From positions 1-33,222 of the forward strand of contig QANT01005874.1 in assembly GCA_003254885.1 (NCBI GenBank): a DNA stretch of 33,222 nucleotides, read 5' to 3'. The DNA is from Purshia tridentata. Its lineage: Eukaryota; Streptophyta; Magnoliopsida; Rosales; Rosaceae. The translations under genes were made by a program, and so were the position numbers. Below, one piece after another: positions 1 to 9,291 of the stretch. The notes under the pieces were generated by a model. It was not told the origin of the DNA and searched no databases. It was given only the letters and a program-made list of their open reading frames with translations. The stretch's first letter is position 1; every line of letters begins with the position of its first letter.

Positions 1-61
1 ATAATAAGAATTAAACATATACAAACATATATAAATTATTTACAAATTTAATATATATAAT

Positions 62-246
62 TTGCGGATCAGATCGGATATATCCGTGGTTTTCAATATT
101 GATATCCATATTCGATCCATAAATTGCGGATTGAATCGGATCGATATCCACAAAGAAGAAAGTGCGGATTGGATCGGTATAATATCCACAAATTGCGGAT
201 TGAATCGGATCGGTAAGCGGATTTTGGCTATATTTGTGCACCCCTA
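62..246. mobile_element. Right terminal region of a probable non-autonomous hAT-type transposon
   Basis: Five GCGGAT motifs (near 64, 126, 164, 195 and 217) alternate with GATCGG and ATATCC blocks. The array ends in TGCACCCCTA at 237-246, whose reverse complement TAGGGGTGCA resembles the terminal inverted repeats of many plant hAT elements. Short repeated subterminal motifs next to such an end are typical of that superfamily. The left end lies outside the window or is lost, and no transposase is visible. The next eight bases (GTGCTTCT, 247-254) would be the expected target-site duplication, but its partner cannot be seen. Confidence 0.5.
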
Positions 247-485
247 GTGCTTCTATCTTTAGTTATCATGCTACTCAGTTCCAATTGATTGACAAATTGA
301 CTGAAAAAATATAATTGGAAAATTAAACAATTTTCATTTCATATTCCTACACAGATCAAACATGAGAATAGAAATTAAAATATTACATTCACAATGATTT
401 CCCGTGAACCAGATGGGTTCTGTGTATTTTGAATGCCTTGCAAATGACATATAAATATATTAAAATAGACACTTTGAGCAAATAA

Positions 486-557
486 GTCGTTGTAGTATAG
501 TGGTAAGTATTCCCGCCTGTCACGCGGGTGACCCGGGTTCGATCCCCGGCAACGGCG
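486..557 (+). tRNA. trnD-GUC: tRNA-Asp (anticodon GUC)
   Basis: This is a 72-nt nuclear tRNA gene without an intron. The acceptor stem pairs 486-492 (GTCGTTG) with 550-556 (CAACGGC), with one T-G wobble, leaving discriminator G557. The anticodon stem pairs 512-516 with 524-528 around a seven-base loop containing GTC at 519-521. The T arm contains GGTTCGATCC, which doubles as box B. A run of ten T at 558-567 is a strong RNA polymerase III terminator. Every expected arm is intact, so it looks functional. Confidence 0.97.
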
Positions 558-567
558 TTTTTTTTTT
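558..567 (+). terminator. RNA polymerase III terminator of tRNA-Asp
   Basis: An uninterrupted T10 run begins immediately after the discriminator base of the tRNA. Four or more T in the non-template strand normally stop pol III. Confidence 0.85.
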
Positions 568-1638
568 GTTTGGCTTTTGAACAATATGGACTTGTCAGTT
601 TCTATAAAATGCAAGGAACACACACAAGAGAAGAAACAAAAAGCTTTCTATGAGATGCTTTCAGTTTAGGACCAGAGTTTTGGCAGACCAATGAAACCTA
701 GTTTTTACGTCGTACCTTATCTGTGATGATGTGAATTGTTGTGCACCCACCACCACCTTATTACTCAAAAATTGACTTTTTTCACAATCACCCAAATCGA
801 AGTTGACTGACCAATTTAGACTTTATGAGCATTGCGATTGAGTAGCATACGTGATTGCTCGTCAACTTGTCATGGTGAGTCATGTGTTTTTTAAATATTT
901 TATTTTTTATTTTAATGAGCTACCAAGTGTTTTTCTGTTTAACCAACTTCAATTTCAAGTGTTAATGTTTCTATTTCACTTTTTATGTGTTTTTTATAGA
1001 CACTTCTAATCATCTTTACTATTATTTTTTGTTCTATTTTTCAGTATATATTGTATCAATGTGCTAAGAATTTTGCAAAGATAATAATACTTAAAGGTAC
1101 ATTTTCATTACACTCAATATTCTTTTAACATAAAGTTTCGATCAAATATAAAATTTACTAGTCACCATTTCAAAAGAGTTTTTCATATATACTCTCATGT
1201 GACATGGGTTTATAATTTATTAGCTCATTCAGAGAATTAGGATATAAAATAGACATTCAATTTAGGAAGGGGGGCAAGTATGGGCTAATTAATAGCGATT
1301 GGTGTATTTAAGAACTAGTGTCATTCTTTGAATATAAGCTGTATCCATATGAGTAGGCCCAACATTTCCCAAAAGTTACTCATTCAATATATGGTAACTT
1401 TGTGAGAAGTTATCAGTTATCACTCTGACAACCTTTCACTTTTATTTTCATTTCTTTTTAATTAAAAAAAACTCATATTTACTTTTTAATAATCCTAAAC
1501 TAAGGTAATGTTTTCTTATGAGATGTATATTGTCAACTCTTTAAAGTATTTTTTACTATATCCATAACTTGCAAACTTAAAGTATTTTGTTTCTCTCTTT
1601 AATGCTCCACATGTGATGAAACGCATGTAGTAAGAAAT
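568..1638. other. AT-rich intergenic spacer, no gene seen
   Basis: About 1.07 kb between the tRNA and the duplicated promoter block. I see only short ORFs, T-rich runs and no recognisable domain, RNA or repeat boundary. The distal promoter of the QWRF gene probably lies here. Confidence 0.6.
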
Positions 1639-1892
1639 ATTGAATTTGAAGTTGACTGTTTCTCTTATATGAGATTACCCTCTCAACTGCCGGCACAATG
1701 GTATTTACACATTAACCCTCCCGCCAACATTTGTACTACTGGCTACAGTATTTGTATTCTACTTCATTGAATTTGAAGTTGACTGTTTCTCTTATATGAG
1801 ACTACCCTCTCAACTGCCGGCACAATGGTATTTACACATTAACCCTCCCGCCAACACTTGTACTACTGGCTACAGTATTTGTATTCTACTTC
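1639..1892. repeat. 127-bp tandem duplication in the QWRF gene promoter
   Basis: Copy 1 (1639-1765) and copy 2 (1766-1892) are directly adjacent and differ at only two bases that I can find: T1675/C1802 and T1730/C1857. Each copy holds a W-box-like TTGACT (1652-1657 and 1779-1784) and an E2F-like TCCCGCC (1719-1725 and 1846-1852). The block ends about 215 bp upstream of the likely TATA box, so candidate regulatory sites have been doubled. Confidence 0.95.
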
Positions 1893-2106
1893 CTAACGTC
1901 TCTTTTGCATCACATTCAGTCAATCACTCCTATCACTGGCCACAAGGGCATTTAAGTAATCTCACATCAGATATCCCACAAACTCCCTCGTATGCCGGCA
2001 CAGGATCTAATTTGCCGCCATTTGAAGTGTGGGTTGTTTGTTTTTGATGTTATCTGTTTCCGAAGAAACACAGAAAATGAATTCCCAAATACCCAATCCT
2101 CTGTTG

Positions 2107-2156
2107 TATATAAGTAATTCAACACCTCTCTCTTTGCGCTCTCTCTCTCTCACAAA
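2107..2156 (+). promoter_or_regulatory. TATA box and CT-rich leader of the QWRF gene
   Basis: TATATAAG lies near 2107, about 74 bp before the ATG at 2181. A CT-rich stretch at about 2127-2153 follows, which is typical of plant 5' leaders. A start site around 2135-2140 is inferred from spacing. Confidence 0.6.
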
Positions 2157-2180
2157 CGCACAGAATTTCAAATACAAAGA

Positions 2181-4489
2181 ATGAAGAATGACAGCAATAC
2201 AGAGGTGAATATCACAGACCCATCTCACAAACCAAGAAGACCCAAATCCCGCAAAGTAAGCTCACGGTTTCTATCTCCAACCACTTCACTTGAGTCCATA
2301 CTCCCATCTCCGAACCAAGCTATCTCGCCGGTCCGGCACAAACCCATCTCTCCTTTCACCGATACCCGAAACCCCAAAAGCCAGCTTGATCACTCGGGCT
2401 CTCTCCGCGGACTATGGCCCTCTTCAAACAAGAAACTGGACACTCTGGCCGACCACCTTGGAAACGAGAGGCTCAAAGATCATCTCGAGCGTAAGGCCTC
2501 GCTCTTCGACAGAAATAGAAGTTGCAGAGAATTGAGTTCCTTTGAGAATGAGAAAGAGAAAGACAACAGCGTTAAAGAAAATTATAGGCCCATTCTTGGA
2601 GGGTCCATGAGGTATACGAGGAAATTCATGTTTCCCGGAAAATATTCATCTTCCCCTTCGTCGTCTGCGAGTAAGTTCTCCAATAATTCACACATAGTTC
2701 CTGGAAGATTCTCATCTCAGTGGACGAAAATGCTCTGTATCAGAAATCATCATCTCGGAGAACATCGGATAGTTTCTCCGATACTCTTGATTCGGGATCA
2801 GAATGCAGTGATTCTTTTTCAGGCACAACTATGGAGTCTCCAAATGTGGGAAGAAGTTCGACAGGGAGTTCAAGAAAATCGGGAATAGAGGTTTCTTCAA
2901 AGTACATGAATGACATACAAGCAAGGCATCGAAGAGGGACCTCGGAGTCTAATATCCCAAATCCAGCATCAGCGGATAACTCTCCAAGGTTGAACAAGTT
3001 TACCATAAAGAATGTGATGAAGAGGGCTAATTCGTTGACGGGGTCTAAGAGCGCCACGACACAATGGGCATTGTCGCCGGGGAGATCAGGGTCGCCGCCT
3101 TTGTCTGTGGAAAGCAAGGGAAAAACAAAGTCGTTTTCGACCTTGAAGCCTCCTACAAGTCCCTCAAGAGCCAAGGGAGTGGAGAAGTTGCTCAACTTGG
3201 GGTTGGACTTGTTCAAGAGTAAAAAATCTTCCTTGGTAAGGTCTAATTCAGTCTCGGGCCATAACATCACAGATACGGGTCATCAACTTCGGTTACTTCA
3301 TAACAGATTCATGCAGTGGCGCTATGTGAATGCTAGAGCTCATATTGCGAATAAGAACATAGCTGATCAAGCACAGGTATCTCTGATTCTACTTTGTAAA
3401 TTGGCATATGTTGGCAGGCCTTAATAACTAATGAGTAATGATTTTCATTTATTGTGTGTGTGTGTGTGTGATTTTGTTTTTGAGTTATTAAGCATGAAAT
3501 TGTAATGATTTTGAGTTTCTCTGTTATTGTTAGGCTATCGTAGTTACTAAACAAATGCTTCTTCTTTTTTTTTCTTCCCCAATGTTTTTTGCAGACCAAT
3601 GTTTTATATGCTTGGTATGGTCTCTTAAAGTTGCGACATTCTGTGCTACATAAGAAACTGAAGCTACAGAAAGAAAAGCTTGAGATGAAGCTGAACTTCA
3701 TACTCCATTCTCAAGTCAGTTGCAAACCACAATCAGTAAAACTTTTTGACAAAGTTCAAATGTATAGCTAGGTGGATTCATTCAAAAGCCTATTTTAAAA
3801 TGTGAATGATGTGTCTATGATTTGTGTAGTTTAAGCCATTGGAAACTTGGGGAGATATGGAAAGGCAACACATGGCAGCAATTTCTGTGATGAAAGAGTG
3901 CTTACATTCTGCTGTCTGCAGGGTACCCCTCATTGAAGGTGCAGAGGTATGCCAAATGAAACCGAGTGTAAGCTTTTGTTTTGGGCAAAGAGTTATGTTT
4001 TTCTAACAAAACCAAACATGCAGGTGGACACTCAATCAGCTGTCCTCGCTCTTCGACATGCTTCAGATCTCACAGCTTCCATTAAGTTAATGTTGTCTAC
4101 CTTCTCACCCTCGGTATGCTTCAGTGTATATGTAATAGACTAACAGTACAATGTTACATGGCAATTTTGTAGTCTGGACTTACAATTGACGCGGATTCTT
4201 GAACAGGCTGAACGGACTGTTTCATCACTGTCAAAATTAGCAGAGGTGATTGCACAAGAAAAATTGCTTTTAGAGGAGTGTCTTGAGATTTTCAGGACCA
4301 TATCCACACTAGAGGTAATAAATCAAAAGTGACTTGTTGCTGTACAAAATCTGGGTTTGCAGGCATTAAGTGAAAGCTAAACACCTGTATGATTTTCTTT
4401 TGATTTTGAACGTACAGATTCAAGAGAGGAGTTTGAGGGGTGGTATTATTCAGATGGAATTATGGAAACAGCAGCAGATTAAGCAGTAG
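2181..4489 (+). CDS. QWRF-motif (DUF566, augmin-subunit-8-like) microtubule protein; exon 1 carries a frameshift
   Basis: Exons are inferred at 2181-3376, 3595-3714, 3830-3946, 4024-4113, 4207-4314 and 4418-4489, all with GT-AG introns and phase 0 at every junction. The family signature reads QWRY followed by NARA (3314-3325 onward) instead of the canonical QWRF. The N-terminal half is basic and rich in Ser and Pro, while the exons after the motif encode a helical region, as in AUG8/EDE1-type proteins that bind microtubules or augmin. Exon 1 is not open throughout. Frame 2181 runs to a TAG at 2886-2888, and homology continues in the frame of 2720, because TCTCA is tandemly repeated at 2710-2714 and 2715-2719. 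With one copy the product would be about 565 aa. Alternatively, a 50-nt intron at 2671-2720 would restore the frame. A polyadenylation signal AATAAA lies at 4623-4628. The family call is secure; whether this allele makes full-length protein is open. Confidence 0.88.
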
Positions 4490-5220
4490 CAACTAAGACA
4501 AGAACATATCATGTCATGATTTTTATAATTTATTGATTGTGACAATATGACAAGGGTGATGATTGGTGAAAATAGCCATTGGTACGTAATGTATATGTGA
4601 TTGTAAGCTTATGTCAATGAGAAATAAAATTCTGTGTAATATCAATTTTTAACAAAGATATAGAGCTTGGCTCTTGATTAATAAATTATAAGAATAAGAT
4701 TGATCCTGCTTTCATCATCATGTGCACTTGTAGAATATTCACTTCAGGTTCTGCTAGTTTTTATATATTATTGTTGCTACATATTTAATCATTTTAATCT
4801 GCCCAATGGCACGGCTTGTACTGCCAATCTCATGTGAACTATATTGTGTAAAGTATATTTTATTATTGAATTCATTTTTCAAGCCACAAATCCACAGGGG
4901 CAGTACTACAAATGTTTAGTACTGCTCTTCATGTACTTGTTTTACTTAATTCATTTGGTCAACACGTACATACTCGTATTTGAGCCCACATCTATGGAAA
5001 AGGATATGTCCACTTTCATTTAGATTTCTGTGTAAATTTGTAATCAAACACTCAAACTAATGACGAAGTCAGACACACACAATTGAAAGGGTATCATATA
5101 TATGTTGTTGCAGTTCATGGGCAACCATGAATTCCTCTTTCTCCTCTAATGCCCTGTCCTCATAAAAGTGGAACTTGCTATGAGCCGCTCACTAGTCCAA
5201 ACCTGGAATAAGCTGCCAAG
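4490..5220. other. Spacer between the QWRF gene and the syntaxin gene
   Basis: Holds the QWRF 3' UTR (AATAAA at 4623-4628) and the presumed syntaxin promoter, with a TATA-like ATATATAT near 5095-5103. No other gene or repeat is recognised. Confidence 0.6.
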
Positions 5221-6135
5221 ATGAACGATCTGTTTTCTAGTAATTCGTTCAAAAGATTCAAGGACTTCGAGCTCCAGGTCTGCATTGATGACATGCAGAC
5301 TGGTGGCAAGGCCTGGAAAGAGACTGTTGATCTCGATGGATTCTTCAAGGAGATAGAGGATGTCAAGGATGACATGAGAGCTGTACAAAACCTCTACAAC
5401 CGGTTAGGGAAAGCAAATGAGGAGAGAAAACTCGTCCACGATGCCAAGTCAATGAAAGAGCTTCGCGCCAGGATGGATTCTGATGTTGAGAAAGTCTTGA
5501 AACTGGTTAAAGTCATTAAGGAGAAGCTGGAAACACTTGAATGCTCCAATGTTGATCAGCTTAAAGTTGCTGGCTGTGGACCAGGTTCATCTTCAGATCG
5601 AACGAGAACTTCAGTACTTATTGGTTTAGCCAAGAAGCTCAAGGCCATGATGGATGAGTTTCAGGACCTGAGGACCAAAATGGCATTTGAATACAAAGAG
5701 ACAGTTGAGAGGAGGTACTTCACAATCACAGGTGAGAAGGCCAATAAAGAAGTGATTGAGAATTTGATATCAAGTGGAGAGAGTGAAACATTAGTTCAGA
5801 AGGCAATTCAGGAACAGGGTCGTGGCCAAATTTTGGACACCATTCAAGAGATCCAAGAGAGGCATGGTGCTGTGAAGGAGATGGAGAAGAGCCTCATTGA
5901 GCTCCACCAGGTTTTCCTAGACATGGCTGCACTGGTTGATGCACAAGGGCAGCAGCTGAATGACATAGAGAGCCACGTGGCGCGAGCCAATTCATTTGTC
6001 AGGCGAGGAACTGAGCAACTTGAGGTAGCCAAGGACTATCAGAAGAATTCAAGGAACTGGACTTGCATTGCCATAGTTCTTGGCGCTTGTGTTGTTACCA
6101 TTATTCTTTTACCTGCTTTTCTTATACATCGTTGA
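5221..6135 (+). CDS. SYP124: Syntaxin, plasma-membrane Qa-SNARE of the SYP12 group (SYP123/124/125-like)
   Basis: This intronless ORF encodes 304 aa. Qa-SNAREs of this group sit in the plasma membrane and pair with SNAP33 and VAMP72 proteins to fuse secretory vesicles; SYP123-125 are known mainly from root hairs and pollen tubes. The N terminus [10 protein letters not shown] is typical of SYP12 proteins. A helical Habc-like region covers about residues 35-165 and includes [25 protein letters not shown] and the SNARE motif (about 205-270) follow, with the zero-layer glutamine at Q230 in [11 protein letters not shown]-terminal anchor spans about 281-301 and ends in a short luminal HR tail. The short tail and the central sequence fit SYP123/124/125 better than SYP121/122, which have longer tails, or KNOLLE. 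The Qa-SNARE call is very firm; the exact orthologue is less so. Confidence 0.93.
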   Translation: MNDLFSSNSFKRFKDFELQVCIDDMQTGGKAWKETVDLDGFFKEIEDVKDDMRAVQNLYNRLGKANEERKLVHDAKSMKELRARMDSDVEKVLKLVKVIKEKLETLECSNVDQLKVAGCGPGSSSDRTRTSVLIGLAKKLKAMMDEFQDLRTKMAFEYKETVERRYFTITGEKANKEVIENLISSGESETLVQKAIQEQGRGQILDTIQEIQERHGAVKEMEKSLIELHQVFLDMAALVDAQGQQLNDIESHVARANSFVRRGTEQLEVAKDYQKNSRNWTCIAIVLGACVVTIILLPAFLIHR

Positions 6136-6600
6136 GTGAATTTTGGCAAGGTTGTCTCATAATTTCTTTTTCACTTTTCTTCTATTATCTTCCTTTGGCA
6201 CATAGAAGCAGGAATGTAATTCATTCAATCGAATTTGTATTTTCTTTCTACTTTCCTAATTTACTTGGCGTGAAATATAAGTCCAGTTTGGTGCAGAATT
6301 TCACTTGGAATTAATCAGCGCAATTAAGCAAAGTCAACAAATATTTGTGAAAGTTGAAGCTACGAGAAATAATTCATATAATACTTGAAACAAAATTGTT
6401 GAGCGCAATGTGCTAGACACTAATACAAATACGTAGTGCTCATCATATAAAAGTGGGTACATTATACGTATTACGTTTCATGAGTGATCAGTGCACAACT
6501 GCAAATCATAAGCTACTACCTTCATTTCTCTACTAAATAATTCTAAACTTCTTGTTGGACGGGCTCAATTGAAGCGTCTAGGGCTTACAAGTATTTTGAG
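6136..6600. other. Spacer between the syntaxin gene and the mitochondrial gene
   Basis: Contains the syntaxin 3' UTR and the distal promoter of the next gene. TATAAAAG occurs at 6446-6453 but lies about 325 bp from the next ATG, so its role is unclear. Confidence 0.5.
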
Positions 6601-6619
6601 GGCCCAACTTCAAAGCCCA
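6601..6619 (+). promoter_or_regulatory. Pair of site II elements upstream of the mitochondrial gene
   Basis: GGCCCA (6601-6606) and AGCCCA (6614-6619) are reverse complements of TGGGCC and TGGGCT, the site II core bound by TCP factors. Paired site II elements are characteristic of plant nuclear genes for mitochondrial respiratory and other housekeeping proteins. They lie about 160 bp from the ATG. A telo-box-like AAACCCTA follows in intron 1 (about 6900-6907), a common companion motif. Confidence 0.6.
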
Positions 6620-6775
6620 ATCCTCCCCTCCTCATTTTTAATTAGTTGAAAACGTCGCCGTTTCTGCCTTTATTCGTCGTCATAACGAACGATTCCTCAC
6701 TCACCAGACACAAGCATTTCCCCGTTTCTCTCTTCTTCCTCACCCCCTCTTCTCAAGCTGAAAAACCAATAAACC

Positions 6776-8238
6776 ATGGCGACTTTGATGGCAGCTGCAG
6801 CTCGTCAAGCCGCAATTTCAGGTCGTATCTCTTCGGCTAGAACCTCGGCTCAAGCCGCTAATTTAATCCCCCGGCGTGGTCTTGCCGGCGCTGCAGGTAA
6901 AACCCTAAATCCGATCTCATTTCGACATTACTTGATTCCTGATGTCATTTTGAGCTGTTTTCGTCTTCAACAAATTAAAAATGAAACTTTGCAGATCCCC
7001 ATGGGCCCCCGAGGGTCAACGTGTGGCAAGACCCACTGAGCCCATCTAAATGGAAGGAAGAGCATGTCAGTCTTTCTCTCTCTTGCTCTCTCTCTCTCTC
7101 TCTCTCTCTGCTTCATTTTTCTTATCAATTCCATTTATTATTATATTTGTTTTTAATTTTAGCCATTGTAATTATTTCTTATTATTGCGAAGTTAGTTTT
7201 TTGTTGAAACGTGATGACTTTGATGCTTTATTTAAGGTTTTGATTTGACCCTTTTGTTTGGAAGTGAAAATCATGAAGAAAAAGTAAAAACCTTTATGGC
7301 TTAAGAAGTAGTTTTAGCATTCTCAACATGTAATCACAAGAATGATTCTGGTTATTTTGGGTTTGAACTGATTTTCCCTTCCAGTTGAGGCCTTTATCCC
7401 CGTCAATATTATCGAACTTCGCTACATTTCATGTTTTAGTATTTAGATCAACATTGTTAACATGTTAATGGATGCTGAGTTACGATTCTCTTTAAATATA
7501 GAACTGCTAACAAGAGGCTTTTAGGCATGCCCAGGTTACACAGTTCAACTTGTAGGAATTAGCATTGTTCTTGAACCGTTATTATAACAGGAATTAATGG
7601 GTACATGAAGTTGTGAAATGCTCTGACTGGATTCTGTACTTTTTCAGTTTGTAATTGTCTCTTTAACTGGCTGGGGTGTACTCATCTATGGGGGGTACAA
7701 GTTTTTCACTGGAGGCAAAGACAAGAAAGAAGAGGTATTTCACATTTTTATAACCCTTGAGTATTATGATACGCTTTTGTCAGTTATATCTGCACCGGGG
7801 CATTAGATGTACAAAACAACATCTTTTGGGTTATTTGAATGAGCACTGTTATCAATGTAAAAGAATGAGGACAATGTCACGGGTGTTGGTTTGCTACTAA
7901 TGCGCCCCATAGAACAAGCAATGGATCCGCTTAGGTGGATCTAGGTTGGGTCAGGTGAACATAGTTTGCTTCTATCATGAAGCATGCAATGCAGTGTACT
8001 TATTCTTCAATGTGTTTCACAGTATTGGTTGGATCATCATAGTAACTCGAGCATCTGAAAAGGAAACTATTTGTAATTGGATCATCTAAACATTGTTGGA
8101 AGTTGGCCTAGCTGAATAGCCAGGGTATTTTAGCCTCAGTATATTGGTCGCTAATGTATTTGTTCTTTTGTATTGTATTTATAGCTTTTGCTGACCAATT
8201 CTTGTTCTTTTCAGAAACTGGTGGAAGCATCACAGTGA
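6776..8238 (+). CDS. Small mitochondrial inner-membrane protein, 100 aa, four exons (possible respiratory-complex subunit)
   Basis: Exons at 6776-6896, 6995-7065, 7648-7734 and 8215-8238 join in frame to 100 aa. Residues 1 to about 38 are rich in Ala, Ser and Arg without acidic residues (ending RRGLAGAAG), a typical mitochondrial presequence. A conserved-looking DPHGPPRVNVWQDPLSPSKW segment follows. A single membrane helix (FVIVSLTGWGVLIYGGYKFF) comes next, and then a charged tail. It fits a single-span accessory subunit of a respiratory complex. I considered the plant ESSS (NDUFB11-like) complex I family and the uncharacterised Arabidopsis At2g20820 group, but cannot decide from sequence alone. 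Site II promoter motifs and the telo-box in intron 1 support a housekeeping mitochondrial role. The gene structure is well supported; the function is not assigned. Confidence 0.8.
7075..7111. repeat. (CT)n microsatellite in intron 2 of the mitochondrial gene
   Basis: A run of CT dinucleotides with a few interruptions begins about ten bases after the exon 2 donor. It is probably length-polymorphic. Confidence 0.8.
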
Positions 8239-9291
8239 GGTTTGGAGTTTTATGTCTTCCCAGAACTTCTTGGTAATAATGAGTTTGCTTGGATATAAAC
8301 GTCTTCACATTTCATTTCCTTTGTCAATGGCTTTGTAGGGAGTTCGTCTCCTTGTCCATTTGTGGCCTTTTTGTAGTTATTTTTACGATTTAATGCATTA
8401 ACCTTTCATGTTTCAATAATGTAATGGCATCTTCTTCCTACGTTCAAAATCTTTTGATGGATTTTAAAAGGCAGTTAATTATGCCCTTGAGAACTAACCT
8501 CATCAGACCCTCATTACTCTCGGATTGCATTGTGGGCTTGAAAAATCCTAGTGTTATAGTTTGTATCTACCATTTTCATTTGGCCTCTGAGGTTGTATGC
8601 CCACCCGTTTTGCCAACTTTTTCCCTTTTCATCCTCCCTCCCGCACTGCCCTCTTCCCTTCTCTGGCTATGGCATTCCACAACAGCTGTCTTGCCCAGCG
8701 GAAGAGGGGGACCAAGAAGTGGTGGGAGAGGAGTTCCCTTTCAATTTTTTAAGTAATAAAGACTTAATGATATGTACAGTGGGTGATAATAGTCGCTCAT
8801 TTAAAAAAGTCCATTGTAGAGAAAGTGGACAAATCTGTAAACATGGTTTTGGTTTACGGAGAAACCATGCCGTAAAATTTGCTCTCCAACGTTCTATAAT
8901 ACATAGTGCTAGGGTTCTATCTTGAAAGTGTAGTGTGTGCTGCTGGGATCGAGTGCAAGGCAGAAAATTGTGACGCAAGTTTGCAACTTGCAAGTTTCCT
9001 TGTAAATGAACCCATTCTTCAATTTCAGTATTAAAGCCGCTCAGCACTAATTCAGTTTGTACTCTCTGTTTTTCAATGAATTCTTGACCAAACAATTACT
9101 CGTGATCTTGGTTTCGTGTGGAGGTAATGGCAAAATTCTCCTTTTAGACAATAAATAAGTCGGATTTCAATTAAGTTGGGTTTGTTTTTTGGCCACCAAT
9201 TTAGTTGGTTTAAACATGCTAAACAAACATAATATTAAACCCCACTAACAAAAGCAGATATCCAAACAGTTCCTTGTCAAACTTAAATCTG
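8239..9291. other. Convergent intergenic region
   Basis: Lies between the 3' ends of the mitochondrial gene (plus) and the coiled-coil gene (minus) and holds both 3' UTRs. Overlapping ORFs at 8424-8925 (plus) and 8667-9095 (minus) show no recognisable domain. They may be a decayed transposon or random. Confidence 0.5.

Noticed and set aside
2740..3270. 176-codon ORF on the minus strand inside QWRF exon 1
   Set aside because: It lies antisense to the Ser-rich coding exon, where long antisense ORFs arise by codon bias. It has no domain and no splice support.
8424..9095. Overlapping 110-142-codon ORFs on both strands downstream of the mitochondrial gene
   Set aside because: Low-complexity, domain-free translations in a convergent 3' region. 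A decayed LTR or other transposon was considered, but no matching ends were found.
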